A model generated the notes under the pieces. The model was not told the DNA's origin. It made no database searches and worked only from the letters and a program-made list of their open reading frames with translations. Of a stretch of 42,123 bases of DNA, positions 16,513 to 25,000 are shown in pieces (the stretch's first letter is position 1; each line of letters begins with the position of its first letter). Origin of the DNA: CAZVRZ01 sp964629965 (lineage in GTDB: Bacteria > Chloroflexota > Anaerolineae > Anaerolineales > UBA4823); assembly GCA_964629965.1 (NCBI GenBank), contig CAZVRZ010000028.1, positions 1-42,123 on the forward strand. The letters run 5' to 3'. The position numbers were made by a program, and so were the translations under genes.

Positions 16513-17493
16513 ATGCCGACGAAATTGGAAGAACTTTGGACTCGTTTGGATGAGCTGCAGTCTAAACTGGGCCGTTTGGGGTTTGGGATCCTCGGTGAAG
16601 ATGCCTTGAGAATCCCCACATTGTTGGATGAAGTTGGTCCACTTTTGAGCGATTTGGAAAGCTCTGGGGCCAATTTGCTGGCTGAGCAAACCACCCTGGT
16701 AGAGATTCGTGAGCAGCTTCGAGCAAAAGCGCCGGTGTGGTTGAAAGAAGTTGGCGGTCCCCAGGTGCTGCTCGATGCTCGTCAATCTCGCTCTCCTCAG
16801 CCCGAGCAGTGGTGGTGGTTTCTCGATGAAAGCTTGCAAGCGCAGCAGAAGCGCCGCCTGCTGCGTGGGCTTACTGTTGGTGGCATCATCCTGGTGATGC
16901 TGATCGTGGCGTTTTTTCTGGTTCGCCTGTGGGCAAATCAGAATTCGACCCGGGGAACCGTCATCGGCGCAGGCCTGGATGCTGAAGATCAAATCCGTAA
17001 TGGAGATCTCGAAACAGCCTTGCAAACGCTCGAGAAGGGTTTGGCGGCAGACCCCCAGGATGTCGATCTTTTGGTATTCAAGGGCGCATTGTTGCAAATC
17101 ATGGATCAGGACGATGCGGCGCATCAGGAAGATGCGGCGCAAGAAAGCTTCCGCCTGGCGCGTGCCGCCTCGGCCAGCGAAGAGGATTTTTTGCTGGCTC
17201 GCAGCCGGCGCTACCTGTTCATGGGCTTGTTCGAGTCTGCTTATGAGGATGCTCAGGCCATGCTGGAACAGGATCGTTCTTCTGCTGTCGGTTACATGCT
17301 CATGGGACAGGCCTTAGATGGCTTGGGACGCACTTCTGAAGCACTAGATGCTTATGACAAATCCTACGATTTGGCAATGGAAAGCAACCAACCCGAGATC
17401 GCTGTGGCTGCTCGCATGCTCTACGGGCAGCTATTACAACAGGTGCCGGTCATCAACGCCCAGGCCACGCCCACCGTTTCACCTGTGCCATAG
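16513..17493 (+). CDS. Membrane-anchored TPR protein
   Basis: A 326-residue protein. AAGGAG ten bases before the ATG at 16513 favours this start over the in-frame ATG at 16453. Residues 1-110 are a soluble, helix-rich N-terminus. A single transmembrane helix spans about 119-140 (LTVGGIILVMLIVAFFLV), preceded by Lys/Arg, which places the N-terminus inside. Residues 160-310 hold three or four TPR-like helical pairs, such as GDLETALQTLEKGLAADPQD and ALDAYDKSYDLA. The tail ends in a Thr/Pro-rich stretch. A scaffold or assembly role is typical. The Nudix gene starts 12 bases later. Confidence 0.65.
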   Translation: MPTKLEELWTRLDELQSKLGRLGFGILGEDALRIPTLLDEVGPLLSDLESSGANLLAEQTTLVEIREQLRAKAPVWLKEVGGPQVLLDARQSRSPQPEQWWWFLDESLQAQQKRRLLRGLTVGGIILVMLIVAFFLVRLWANQNSTRGTVIGAGLDAEDQIRNGDLETALQTLEKGLAADPQDVDLLVFKGALLQIMDQDDAAHQEDAAQESFRLARAASASEEDFLLARSRRYLFMGLFESAYEDAQAMLEQDRSSAVGYMLMGQALDGLGRTSEALDAYDKSYDLAMESNQPEIAVAARMLYGQLLQQVPVINAQATPTVSPVP

Positions 17494-17505
17494 TGGAGGA
17501 TAAGC

Positions 17506-18477
17506 TTGGCCTACATATTGGATTTACGGAAACAGGTGGGGAAAATACCGCTGATCATGGTTGGCGCTGCTGTTCTGGTGCTGGACGATCGTGATCGCCT
17601 GCTTTTGCAACGCCGCCGTGACAACGGCTGCTGGGCGATCATGGGTGGCAGCATCGAATTGGGCGAAACATTCGAAGAAGCGGCCCGGCGGGAGGCCCGC
17701 GAAGAATCAGGATTGGTACTCGGTGAACTGACCCTGGTGGATGAAATGTCTGGTCCAGAGTTGTTCCATGAATATCCGAATGGCGACCAGGTTTACAATA
17801 CCGGGGCAGTCTATCTTTGTCGCCAGTTTACCGGGCAGTTGGCAGAAAATACGGATGAGGGCTCAGAACTGCGTTTTTTTCATTTAGATGCTTTGCCCGA
17901 ACAGCTTAGCCCGCCGGATCGAGTTGTGATTGGGCGTTTCTTGCAGAAATTCTGTTTCAGAACCAATAAACTGCCTTTAATCTTACGCGCTCTCAACGAG
18001 AATGATTGCGAGGTGATTTCTGCCGCATTCCAGCGACAGGGTTGGCATAAGCCGGTCGAGCAGTACCGTTCCTATTACGTTCAGCAGCAGGCAGGGCAGC
18101 GCGACGTGATCCTGGCCGAGCTGCATGGCGAGTTCGCCGGTTATCTCACCATCGTTTGGCAGTCAGGCTATCCTCCCTTTCGAGAGGCAGGCATTCCTGA
18201 GATCGTGGATTTGAATATCTTGATCCGTTTTCGTCGCCTGGGAATTAGTTCCAGGCTGATGGATGAAGCGGAATGGCGTATTTCTGCCCGCTCTCCATTC
18301 GCTGGTCTGGGCGTTGGCCTGACCGCTGATTATGGGGCCGCCCAACAGTTGTACGTTCGCCGCGGATACCTGCCCGATGGGCGGGGTCTGTTTTATGATC
18401 AGAGACCTTGTGCTTACCGCGACCTGGTCACTGTTGACGACAGTTTGACGCTGCAATTGACGCGTAGGTTGCGCTGA
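17506..18477 (+). CDS. Nudix hydrolase fused to a GNAT-like domain
   Basis: A 323-residue protein that starts at TTG 17506 behind TGGAGGAT. Residues 15-150 are a Nudix domain with a perfect Nudix box at G48-L70 (E54, R62-E63, E66-E67, G69). The wider context (GCWAIMGGSIELGE) is that of small ADP-ribose or nucleotide Nudix enzymes. Residues 153-323 form a second domain with GNAT features: an acetyl-CoA loop region RRLGISSRLMDEAE and the ending AAQQLYVRRGYLPDG. The fusion may couple nucleotide-metabolite hydrolysis with acetylation; neither substrate is apparent. It is probably co-transcribed with the TPR gene and the following methyltransferase. Confidence 0.75.
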   Translation: MAYILDLRKQVGKIPLIMVGAAVLVLDDRDRLLLQRRRDNGCWAIMGGSIELGETFEEAARREAREESGLVLGELTLVDEMSGPELFHEYPNGDQVYNTGAVYLCRQFTGQLAENTDEGSELRFFHLDALPEQLSPPDRVVIGRFLQKFCFRTNKLPLILRALNENDCEVISAAFQRQGWHKPVEQYRSYYVQQQAGQRDVILAELHGEFAGYLTIVWQSGYPPFREAGIPEIVDLNILIRFRRLGISSRLMDEAEWRISARSPFAGLGVGLTADYGAAQQLYVRRGYLPDGRGLFYDQRPCAYRDLVTVDDSLTLQLTRRLR

Positions 18478-18516
18478 CCTTGCGTGTCGGTTGCGCTGAC
18501 CTCGGGGAGGTTCTTC

Positions 18517-19377
18517 ATGAGTCCGGATGACAATTCTTCTTTTTACCGGTCTGAGCAGATTGCCAGCGAATTTGACCGGTATGGTGAACGCGAATGGAAT
18601 CGTTTGGTGGAAACGCCTGTTGACGAAGTCAGCCTGTTTATCCACAGTTATTATTTGCAGCAACATATCACTGCCGGCATGCGCGTGTTAGAAGTGGGGG
18701 CTGGCGCCGGTCGCTTTACCCAGGTGCTGGCGAACCTGGGTGTTCGCATCTGGGTAGCAGATATTTCACCGGTTCAGCTAGATCTGAACCGAAAGTATGC
18801 ACAGGCCTTTGGTTTTGCCGACGCGATTGAAACGTGGAACCAGGTGGATATATGCGCGATGGACACCTACCCGGATTCGTCCTTCGATTGCGTGGTAGCC
18901 TATGGCGGGCCGTTCAGCTACGTGTTGGATCGGCGCGATGCGGCCTTGAGCGAGAGCTTGCGGGTGCTCAAGCCGGGTGGCCTTCTTTTCATCAGCGTGA
19001 TGTCAGTGTGGGGCACGGCTCACCGTAACCTGGCGAGTGTGTTGGCTTTAACTCCCGAGATCAACCAGAAGGTCACCGGAACTGGCGACCTGACTCCTGC
19101 CACGCTCCCGCAGCGCGGCGGTAATTTTATGCACATGTTTCGGGCTGGCGAACTGCGTTCCTGGTTGGAGACACATGATCTGGCAGTTGTGGCGATGTCT
19201 GCTTCCGGTTGTATTTCAATTGCCTGGAGTGATCTTCTCAAAAGCATTCGCCAGGATCAAACTCGCTGGCAAGAATTACTGCGTATGGAGTTGGAAGCCA
19301 GTGCCGAGCAAGGAGCGCTGGATATGGGCACTCATTTGATCGCCATCGTCAGGCGATTGATCGCCAAGCGATCTTAA
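18517..19377 (+). CDS. Class I SAM-dependent methyltransferase
   Basis: A 286-residue Rossmann methyltransferase. The ATG at 18517 follows CGGGGAGG; an in-frame GTG at 18484 has no site. SAM-binding motif I is VLEVGAGAG at 58-65, with an acidic residue ending strand 2 (WVADIS). Motif IV is SFDCVVAYGGPFSYV, and LKPGGLLFISV follows. It is the general ubiE/small-molecule type. The preceding spacer contains a direct repeat of a 12-base word shared with the end of the Nudix gene (TTGCGCTGACCT at 18468 and 18490). Substrate unknown. Confidence 0.82.
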   Translation: MSPDDNSSFYRSEQIASEFDRYGEREWNRLVETPVDEVSLFIHSYYLQQHITAGMRVLEVGAGAGRFTQVLANLGVRIWVADISPVQLDLNRKYAQAFGFADAIETWNQVDICAMDTYPDSSFDCVVAYGGPFSYVLDRRDAALSESLRVLKPGGLLFISVMSVWGTAHRNLASVLALTPEINQKVTGTGDLTPATLPQRGGNFMHMFRAGELRSWLETHDLAVVAMSASGCISIAWSDLLKSIRQDQTRWQELLRMELEASAEQGALDMGTHLIAIVRRLIAKRS

Positions 19378-19853
19378 AGATTTACGTTGCCTTGCTTCTC
19401 CAGGTGACGGGTTAGCGTGGGGTAAGTGTAGGTTGATCGTCAAGCAGCTTGTTGAATGTTCTGCTAATATAAGGATGGGTTTGAAATTTCTTCTTCTCCT
19501 CCGTAAGAGAGCCGGGCATGGCGTACCCGGCTCTCGTCCATTTAAGATCCCATTCGTGATCAACACGATTTTTCCTGAGTTCTGTTATACTCACCCTGGT
19601 TGAGACAAGGCACCATCATCATTCAGGATTTGAGATCTCATGAGCAGCGCTGAAGATCTATTCGATTTGTTCTGGGCGCGGTTGGACGCCCTGCCAGAGA
19701 TCGTGGTGCCGCAGTGCAACTGGATAACTTATGTCACCGCTGGCTTGGGTTATCGATTTGATTAAGTATTCACCTGCGAATCACTGGGATAGGTGACATT
19801 CTACCACGGTGATTCTATTCGCTGATGGGATTTATATCGAAAGGATGATCTAT
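19378..19853 (+). other. Intergenic stretch with a hairpin, a -10 box and a 41-codon ORF
   Basis: This stretch between two methyltransferase genes holds a perfect 10-bp stem (GAGAGCCGGG / CCCGGCTCTC, 19507-19535). It also has a TATACT box (19585-19590) and a 41-residue ORF (19640-19765) beginning MSSAEDLFDLFWARLD. The ORF has no clear ribosome site and I do not recognise it; it may be the stump of a lost gene. No other coding signal was found. Confidence 0.4.
19507..19535 (+). terminator. Strong hairpin after the methyltransferase gene
   Basis: A 10-bp perfect GC-rich stem with a 9-base loop lies 130 bases after the methyltransferase stop. No U-run follows on either strand, so intrinsic termination is doubtful. 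It could be an RNA-stabilising stem or a protein-binding site. Confidence 0.35.
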
Positions 19854-20696
19854 ATGAATTTATTCGATGTGGCACAACGCGTTTCCCCGGCGCAGCCCTG
19901 GGTAGAAGGAGACAATATTCCTTGGAACGAACCGGACTTCAGCCAGCGCATGCTGAAAGAACATCTCTCCCAACAGCATGATGCCGCCAGCCGCCGTTTT
20001 GAGATCATCGACCGGCATGTAACCTGGATCCACCAGGAGGTGGTAGCGGATCGTGCTGTCCGCGTGTTGGACCTGGGCTGTGGCCCAGGTTTGTATACCA
20101 GCCGCCTTGCCCACCTGGGACATACCTGCGCGGGTATCGATTTCTCGCCGGCAGCTATTGCATATGCCCGGCAGCAGGCCGCCGAACAGCATCTGAACTG
20201 TACATATCGTGAGGGTGACCTGCGCCAGGTGGACTTTGATCAAGATTTTGACCTGGTCATGCAAATATTTGGCGAATTCAATGTTTTCAAACCCGACGAT
20301 ATTCGCCTTATACTGCAAAAGTCCTGGCAGGCCCTGAAACCGGGCGGCACGCTGCTCTTGGAGGTGCACTCGTTGCACCTTATCCAGCAAATCGGAACAG
20401 ACGCCCCCAGGTGGTCGGCCTCTTCCGCAGGATTATTCTCAGAGAAACCGCACATCTACCTTGAAGAGGGTTTTTGGGATGAGACCGCCCTGGTTGCCAC
20501 GCGCCGCCATTTCGTTATCGATGCTGCTAGCGCCGAAGTGACCCGTTATGCCGCCAGTTACCAGGGTTATCATGATCATCAATACCTGGCTCTACTGGCC
20601 GAATGTGGCTTTAGCCAGGCGCACCTGCTAAATTCCCTGGCAGCCACACCGAACCAGCCGCGGGGTGATTTGCTTGCCCTGTTAGCTCGGAAATAG
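19854..20696 (+). CDS. Class I SAM-dependent methyltransferase
   Basis: A 280-residue Rossmann methyltransferase. The ATG at 19854 has GAAAGGATG upstream at workable spacing; the frame is open to 19809. Motif I is VLDLGCGPGLYTS at 71-83, an Asp ends strand 2 (GIDFSPA), and LKPGGTLLLEVH is motif VI. It is related to the previous methyltransferase only in fold. The last 46 bases of the gene, through the stop, reappear exactly at 32097-32142, and a nitroreductase relic follows on the other strand, so its 3' end is a rearrangement point. Substrate unknown. Confidence 0.82.
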   Translation: MNLFDVAQRVSPAQPWVEGDNIPWNEPDFSQRMLKEHLSQQHDAASRRFEIIDRHVTWIHQEVVADRAVRVLDLGCGPGLYTSRLAHLGHTCAGIDFSPAAIAYARQQAAEQHLNCTYREGDLRQVDFDQDFDLVMQIFGEFNVFKPDDIRLILQKSWQALKPGGTLLLEVHSLHLIQQIGTDAPRWSASSAGLFSEKPHIYLEEGFWDETALVATRRHFVIDAASAEVTRYAASYQGYHDHQYLALLAECGFSQAHLLNSLAATPNQPRGDLLALLARK

Positions 20697-20697
20697 G
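20652..20697 (+). repeat. 46-bp direct repeat, copy A (methyltransferase 3' end)
   Basis: Bases from AACCAGCCGCGGGG to CGGAAATAGG are identical to 32097-32142. Here they encode the C-terminus NQPRGDLLALLARK and stop, so this copy is the native one. Confidence 0.95.
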
Positions 20698-20739
20698 CAA
20701 CACCGACAAGAAGACAGCTCTAGAAGGCAGATTTTCCTC

Positions 20740-21085
20740 GCGCTCATCCTGCCATGGTTGGGTGTTGCATATAGGATCGATGCTGGCCGAGGTCGAATAT
20801 GCGTTGGGACTTCTCTTCCAGGTTCTCGGAGAGCGGCATTGCGTAGCAATGCACGGCCACACCCAGCGCTGCCCACCTCGCCGCATTCGGAAAGCTGCTT
20901 TAGGATGGCTTTATCTGTAATGGCGCAAGGCAAGCGCAGCTTGCCCAGTGCCAGGGCTGTGTGTTTTTGGAGGATTGGGCGCGGCGCCCGGCGTTGAGGA
21001 TGGCGAGGGTCACATCCTCGGGTAGTGGTTGATCCGTAAATTTGCGTACGGCGCGCTTGAGGCGGATGGCGTCGGAAACGTTCAT
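20740..21085 (-). pseudogene. Decayed nitroreductase-family gene
   Basis: The N-terminus starts at 21085 with MNVSDAIRLKRAVRKF and continues through LPEDVTLAILNAGRRA and SKNTQPWHW, the opening of FMN nitroreductases. The frame then breaks. Matching segments continue in other frames: DKAILKQLSECGE, then ALGVAVHCYAMPLSENLEE and RIFDLGQ with YMQ. At least two frameshifts are needed, and only about 115 of the usual 190 or so residues can be followed. The ATG overlaps the PIN toxin stop as ATGA. The segment 20782-20999 is duplicated at 25531-25748. Confidence 0.75.
20782..20999. repeat. 218-bp direct repeat, copy A
   Basis: Identical in length to 25531-25748, with three mismatches by eye (position 8 and two near the end). 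It lies inside the decayed nitroreductase gene. It has no terminal inverted repeats or transposase, so it is not an insertion sequence by itself. Confidence 0.95.
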
Positions 21086-21522
21086 TCAATCTCTCCCATC
21101 CAATGCACCCAATTAATTCCGATCTGGCCGGCATTGTTGGCAAGGGCGCGGTCAGCGGTCCATAGTTCAGCGCCTAATTGTTCGGCTGCAGCCAGGTAAA
21201 AGCCATCATAGGCGGCTTTCTGGCGCAGGCGGGTCGCCCAGTTCAGCGCAGCTTGGCGCAGATGCAAATCATCTGGAATCAACTGTATCTGCATTTGATC
21301 TAAAATGATCAGCGCTTTTTGGGCTTCACCCTCGGTGATTTTGCCGAATGAATAGAGTTTGCGGATCACAGAGGTGGTTTCATACGCCCATAAACCAGGT
21401 GCGTAAAAATTTTCGTTAGCTGATAAAAGGTGAGTCCAGACACAGGTGGCTAACTGGCTCAAATCCGAATCGATCACCGTGAAGACGGCTAAGTTAGAAT
21501 CCACTACGACGGAAGAGGTCTT
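21082..21522 (-). CDS. PIN-domain toxin (VapC-like ribonuclease)
   Basis: A 146-residue PIN domain starting at ATG 21522 (MKTSSVVVDSNLAV); the frame is open further upstream inside the antitoxin gene. Acidic active-site residues appear in order: D in VVVDSN, E in LWAYETTSVI, D in AAYDGFYLAAAE and D in LWTADRAL. PIN toxins of this type cut RNA, usually tRNA or rRNA, with Mg2+. The start overlaps the antitoxin end by 29 bases, a common arrangement in such pairs. Its TGA overlaps the ATG of the nitroreductase relic. Confidence 0.85.
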   Translation of the reverse strand, partial: KTSSVVVDSNLAVFTVIDSDLSQLATCVWTHLLSANENFYAPGLWAYETTSVIRKLYSFGKITEGEAQKALIILDQMQIQLIPDDLHLRQAALNWATRLRQKAAYDGFYLAAAEQLGAELWTADRALANNAGQIGINWVHWMGEIE

Positions 21523-21796
21523 CATCACGTTCCTCGCGCATTTGCCGGATTTCTTCGACAACATCAATTTCGAGTGGTTGGCCATTCCTCTGCCGCATGC
21601 TTTCGCGCAACTGGCGCGCAGCATCGAGCGCCGCAAGCAGGTGCGCCCGCGGATCGTCTTGCGCCATCTGTTCTAATCCCATGTCAATTGCCTGGCGTGT
21701 GACTTCGGCAATGCTCTTGCCTTGAAGTTTAGCTAACTTGGCCAGTTTATGGCGCTGTTGAGGTTCCAGCAGCATTTGTACACGTTGCATGGTCAT
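21494..21796 (-). CDS. RHH-type antitoxin partner of the PIN toxin
   Basis: A 100-residue protein with a short ribbon-helix-helix N-terminus (MQRVQMLLEPQQRHKLAKLA, then GKSIAEVTRQAIDMGLE) and an acidic, Arg-rich C-terminal tail suited to wrap the toxin. AAGGAG lies eight bases before the ATG at 21796. It should neutralise the PIN protein and repress its own promoter, in which a perfect palindrome lies just upstream. Confidence 0.82.
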   Translation of the reverse strand: MTMQRVQMLLEPQQRHKLAKLAKLQGKSIAEVTRQAIDMGLEQMAQDDPRAHLLAALDAARQLRESMRQRNGQPLEIDVVEEIRQMREERDEDLFRRSGF

Positions 21797-21817
21797 CTAA
21801 TACGCTCCTTGTGTATG

Positions 21818-21839
21818 GTGTATACACATATACATTATA
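21818..21839 (-). promoter_or_regulatory. Promoter and palindromic operator of the toxin-antitoxin pair
   Basis: On the minus strand TATAAT (21834-21839) is followed within seven bases by the perfect 10-bp palindrome GTGTATACAC (21818-21827), just before the ribosome site of the antitoxin. A palindrome covering the transcription start is what autorepression by an RHH antitoxin requires. The -35 region is weak. Confidence 0.6.
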
Positions 21840-21884
21840 CCCTGGATATTCAGGCGTGTTTGGATGATTTTCAATTAGGAAACA

Positions 21885-21994
21885 TGAGGTTTTTAACAGG
21901 GATTGCCAGGATGTACAAGATAGTGCAAGGATACTTATTGGGGTAGCTCATTTGGGCGTTTTCTGTTCTATAATGATATCGTGTAAAAACCTCA
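21885..21994. repeat. 11-bp inverted repeat around the cyclase promoter
   Basis: TGAGGTTTTTA (21885-21895) and its exact complement TAAAAACCTCA (21984-21994) lie 88 bases apart, flanking the -10 box for the cyclase gene. It could be a looped operator or a small element scar. Confidence 0.4.
21969..21974 (+). promoter_or_regulatory. -10 box for the cyclase-ATPase gene
   Basis: TATAAT lies 37 bases before the ATG at 22011, with AGGAGCATCAT as ribosome site. No good -35 box is seen, so it may need an activator. Confidence 0.45.
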
Positions 21995-22010
21995 ACACTA
22001 GGAGCATCAT

Positions 22011-25000
22011 ATGACCGAACGCACACGGCTCGAACAAGCGATTGCCACCCTTGAAAGCCAACGCGCCACGTTGGGGGATGCTGTCGTTGATGCGTCTATC
22101 GCCGCCATCCAGAAACAATTGGCTGATAGTAAGGCCGAACCCAAACCCGCCGAGAGCGGCGAGCGCAAGCTGGTGACGGTGATGTTTGCGGATATTTCGG
22201 GCTTCACGGCTCTCTCGGAGAAGATGGATCCCGAAGCGGTGCGTGACCTGATGAACCGCTGCTTCGACCGGCTGGTGCCCTGCATCCAGCATTACGACGG
22301 AACGATTGACAAGTTCATTGGGGATGAGGTGATGGCGCTGTTCGGCGCGCCGGTGGCGCACGAGAACGACCCGGAGCGCGCCCTGCGGGCGGCATTGGAG
22401 ATGCAGGCGGCGTTAGCGAAGTTCAATGCTGAAAACCAAACGCAGTTGGGCATCCATTTTGGGATCAATACCGGGCTGGTGCTGGCCGGAGGAATCGGCT
22501 CAAGCGGGCAGCAGGAATACTCGGTGATGGGGGATGCGGTGAACCTGGCAGCGCGGCTGGAGGATATCTCAGAGCGTGGGCAGGTGCTGGCAGGGCCGGA
22601 CACTTACCGCCTGACAGCGCCATTGTTCGAGTTCGAAGCGCTGGCGCCGGTGAGCGTGAAAGGTAAGGCCGAGCCGGTGGCGGTCTACCGGCTGACTGGC
22701 GCAAAAAGTGGGGTTGTTTCAGTGCGCGGGCTGGAGCGCAAGGGGCTGTCTTCGCCATTGGTGGGGCGCGGTGCGGAGTTCGAGAAGTTAAAGAACTGCC
22801 TGGCAGCTTTACAGAAGGATCGGGGAGGAATCGTGGGGGTGATCGGCGAGGCGGGGCTGGGCAAGAGCCGCCTGATGGCCGAGCTGCGCCGCAGCGCCCA
22901 AGATACTCAATGGCTGGAAGGCAAGACACTCTCCTTCGGGCAGACGATCAGCTATTGGCCGTTCCAGGAGATCGTGCGGGCTTATGCGGGGATTGATGAA
23001 GACGATGCCGAGCTGGAAGCATGGGCCAAACTTGAAAGTAAGATCGTAGCCTTGTTTCCCGACACGGCGCTGGATATCCTGCCGTACCTGGCCACTTTGC
23101 TGGCGGTGGAAGTGCAGGGTGAGTACGTGGAACGGGTCAAGTATCTGGATGGCGACGCGCTGGGCAAGCGCCTCTTCCTGGCGATGCGGCGTTTCGTGGA
23201 ACGCCTGGCGCGCCTGCAGCCGTTGGTGCTGGCCTTCGAAGACCTGCACTGGATGGATGCCTCGTCGGTCGAGCTGCTCGAACACATCCTGGCATTGGTG
23301 CGTGAAGCGCCGCTGCTGGTCATCGGGGTCAGCCGCCCCGACCCGGACACGGCCGGGGCGCGCTTGCAGAAAGTCTGCGCCGAGAAGTATACGGACTGCT
23401 ACACGGAAATCCGCCTGGTGCCGCTATCGCAGCTTGAGAGTACCCAGTTGGTGAACAACCTGCTGGCGATCGACGATCTGCCTCTGCAGGCGCGCAAGAC
23501 GATGACGCAGAAGGCGGAGGGCAATCCGTTCTTCATCGAGGAGATCATCCGCAGCCTGCTGGACCAGGGCGCTATTGTGCGCGACCCGGCGACGGGGCGC
23601 TGGCGGGCGACGGCACAGATCGAGACGGTGCACATCCCCGACACGGTGCAGGGGGTGATTATGGCGCGCATTGACCGGCTGGACGAGGAAGTGAAGCAAG
23701 CTCTGCGCGTGGCGGCAGTCATCGGGCGCAATTTCCTCTACCGCATCCTGCGCGATGTAGATATGGCGGACAGCGCTCTGGATGAGCATCTATTGCAATT
23801 GCAGCAGGTGGAACTGATCCGCGAGAAGGAACTGGCGCCGGAACTGGAATACATCTTCAAGCACGCCCTGGCGCAGGAAGCAACCTACGAGAGCATCTTG
23901 CTCCAAAAGCGGCGCGAGCTGCACGGGCGGGTAGCCGCGGCGGTGGAGGCGCTGTTTGCCGAGCGGCCGGATGAATTCTACAGCTTGCTGGCCTATCATT
24001 ACGCCAAGGCTGAGAACTGGGCCAAGGCGCAGGAGTACCTGTTTAAGTCCGGCGACCAGGCAGGGAAGATGGCCGCGGACGCAGAGGCGCTGGCGCACTA
24101 CCAGCAGGCCATGGAAGCCTATGTCCGGGCTTTTGGGGATCAATGGGATGCGGTGCAGCGCGCCATGCTCGAACGGAAGATCGGATCTGCCCTATATAGG
24201 CGTGGCAATACGGATGAAGCCATTAAACATCTCGAAACAGCGCTGGAAATTCTCGGCTGCCCGCTGCCTGAGACCCGTCACGGGCGGCGCCTGGCGATTT
24301 TTAGGGAGGTGGTTGTTCAGGCGGCTCATCTGCTCTTCCCAAACGGATTTGTTGCCCCCCTGGAACGAGATACAACGACAGCCTTTGCGGAAATACAGTT
24401 GATATGGGAACAATTAGGCTGGCTGGAGGCCTATGTGGATTTTGAGGTTACGCTGCTGTTATCACTCCGCGGATTAAATACGTTCGAACGTTTAGGATAT
24501 ACACGTGGAATCTCTTCGAGCCTGATGGGGGTCGGTATGGGGTTTGTCTTTGCAGGGCAATTCCGCCTGGCAGAGAACTATCTCGAGCGCAGCCTCAAAG
24601 CAGCTGAGTTCAGTGGGGATCCGCGGCCGCTGGGGCAGTCATTCAATGGCTTACGAGTATTTTATGTCTGCCTGGCCGACTTTGAGAAATCAATTCCGTT
24701 CTCGCAGCGAGCGGCTGAGATATCCCGGGAGATAGGCGACTTGGATGGATTGTCAACAGCGCTTAATAATCTGGCTGTCATTTACAATTACCAGGGCGAA
24801 TTTGCAAAGGCTGATGAGGTATGCAAGGAATTGGTTGATCTCGGGCGTGAGTTAAACGACCCCATGCTGACCAGCCAGGGGCTATCAACTATTGGTTTCA
24901 TCTTGCAGCGCTTGGGCAGAATGGACGAAGCCGAGCAGTGCCTGCTGGAATGTGTGGAAATCTCCAACCGGATTAAAAACTATTACAACGTTGTCTCTGG

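Noticed and set aside
20782..20999. 218-bp repeat as an insertion sequence or MITE
   Set aside because: No terminal inverted repeats, no target-site duplication and no transposase; it is a piece of a decayed nitroreductase gene.
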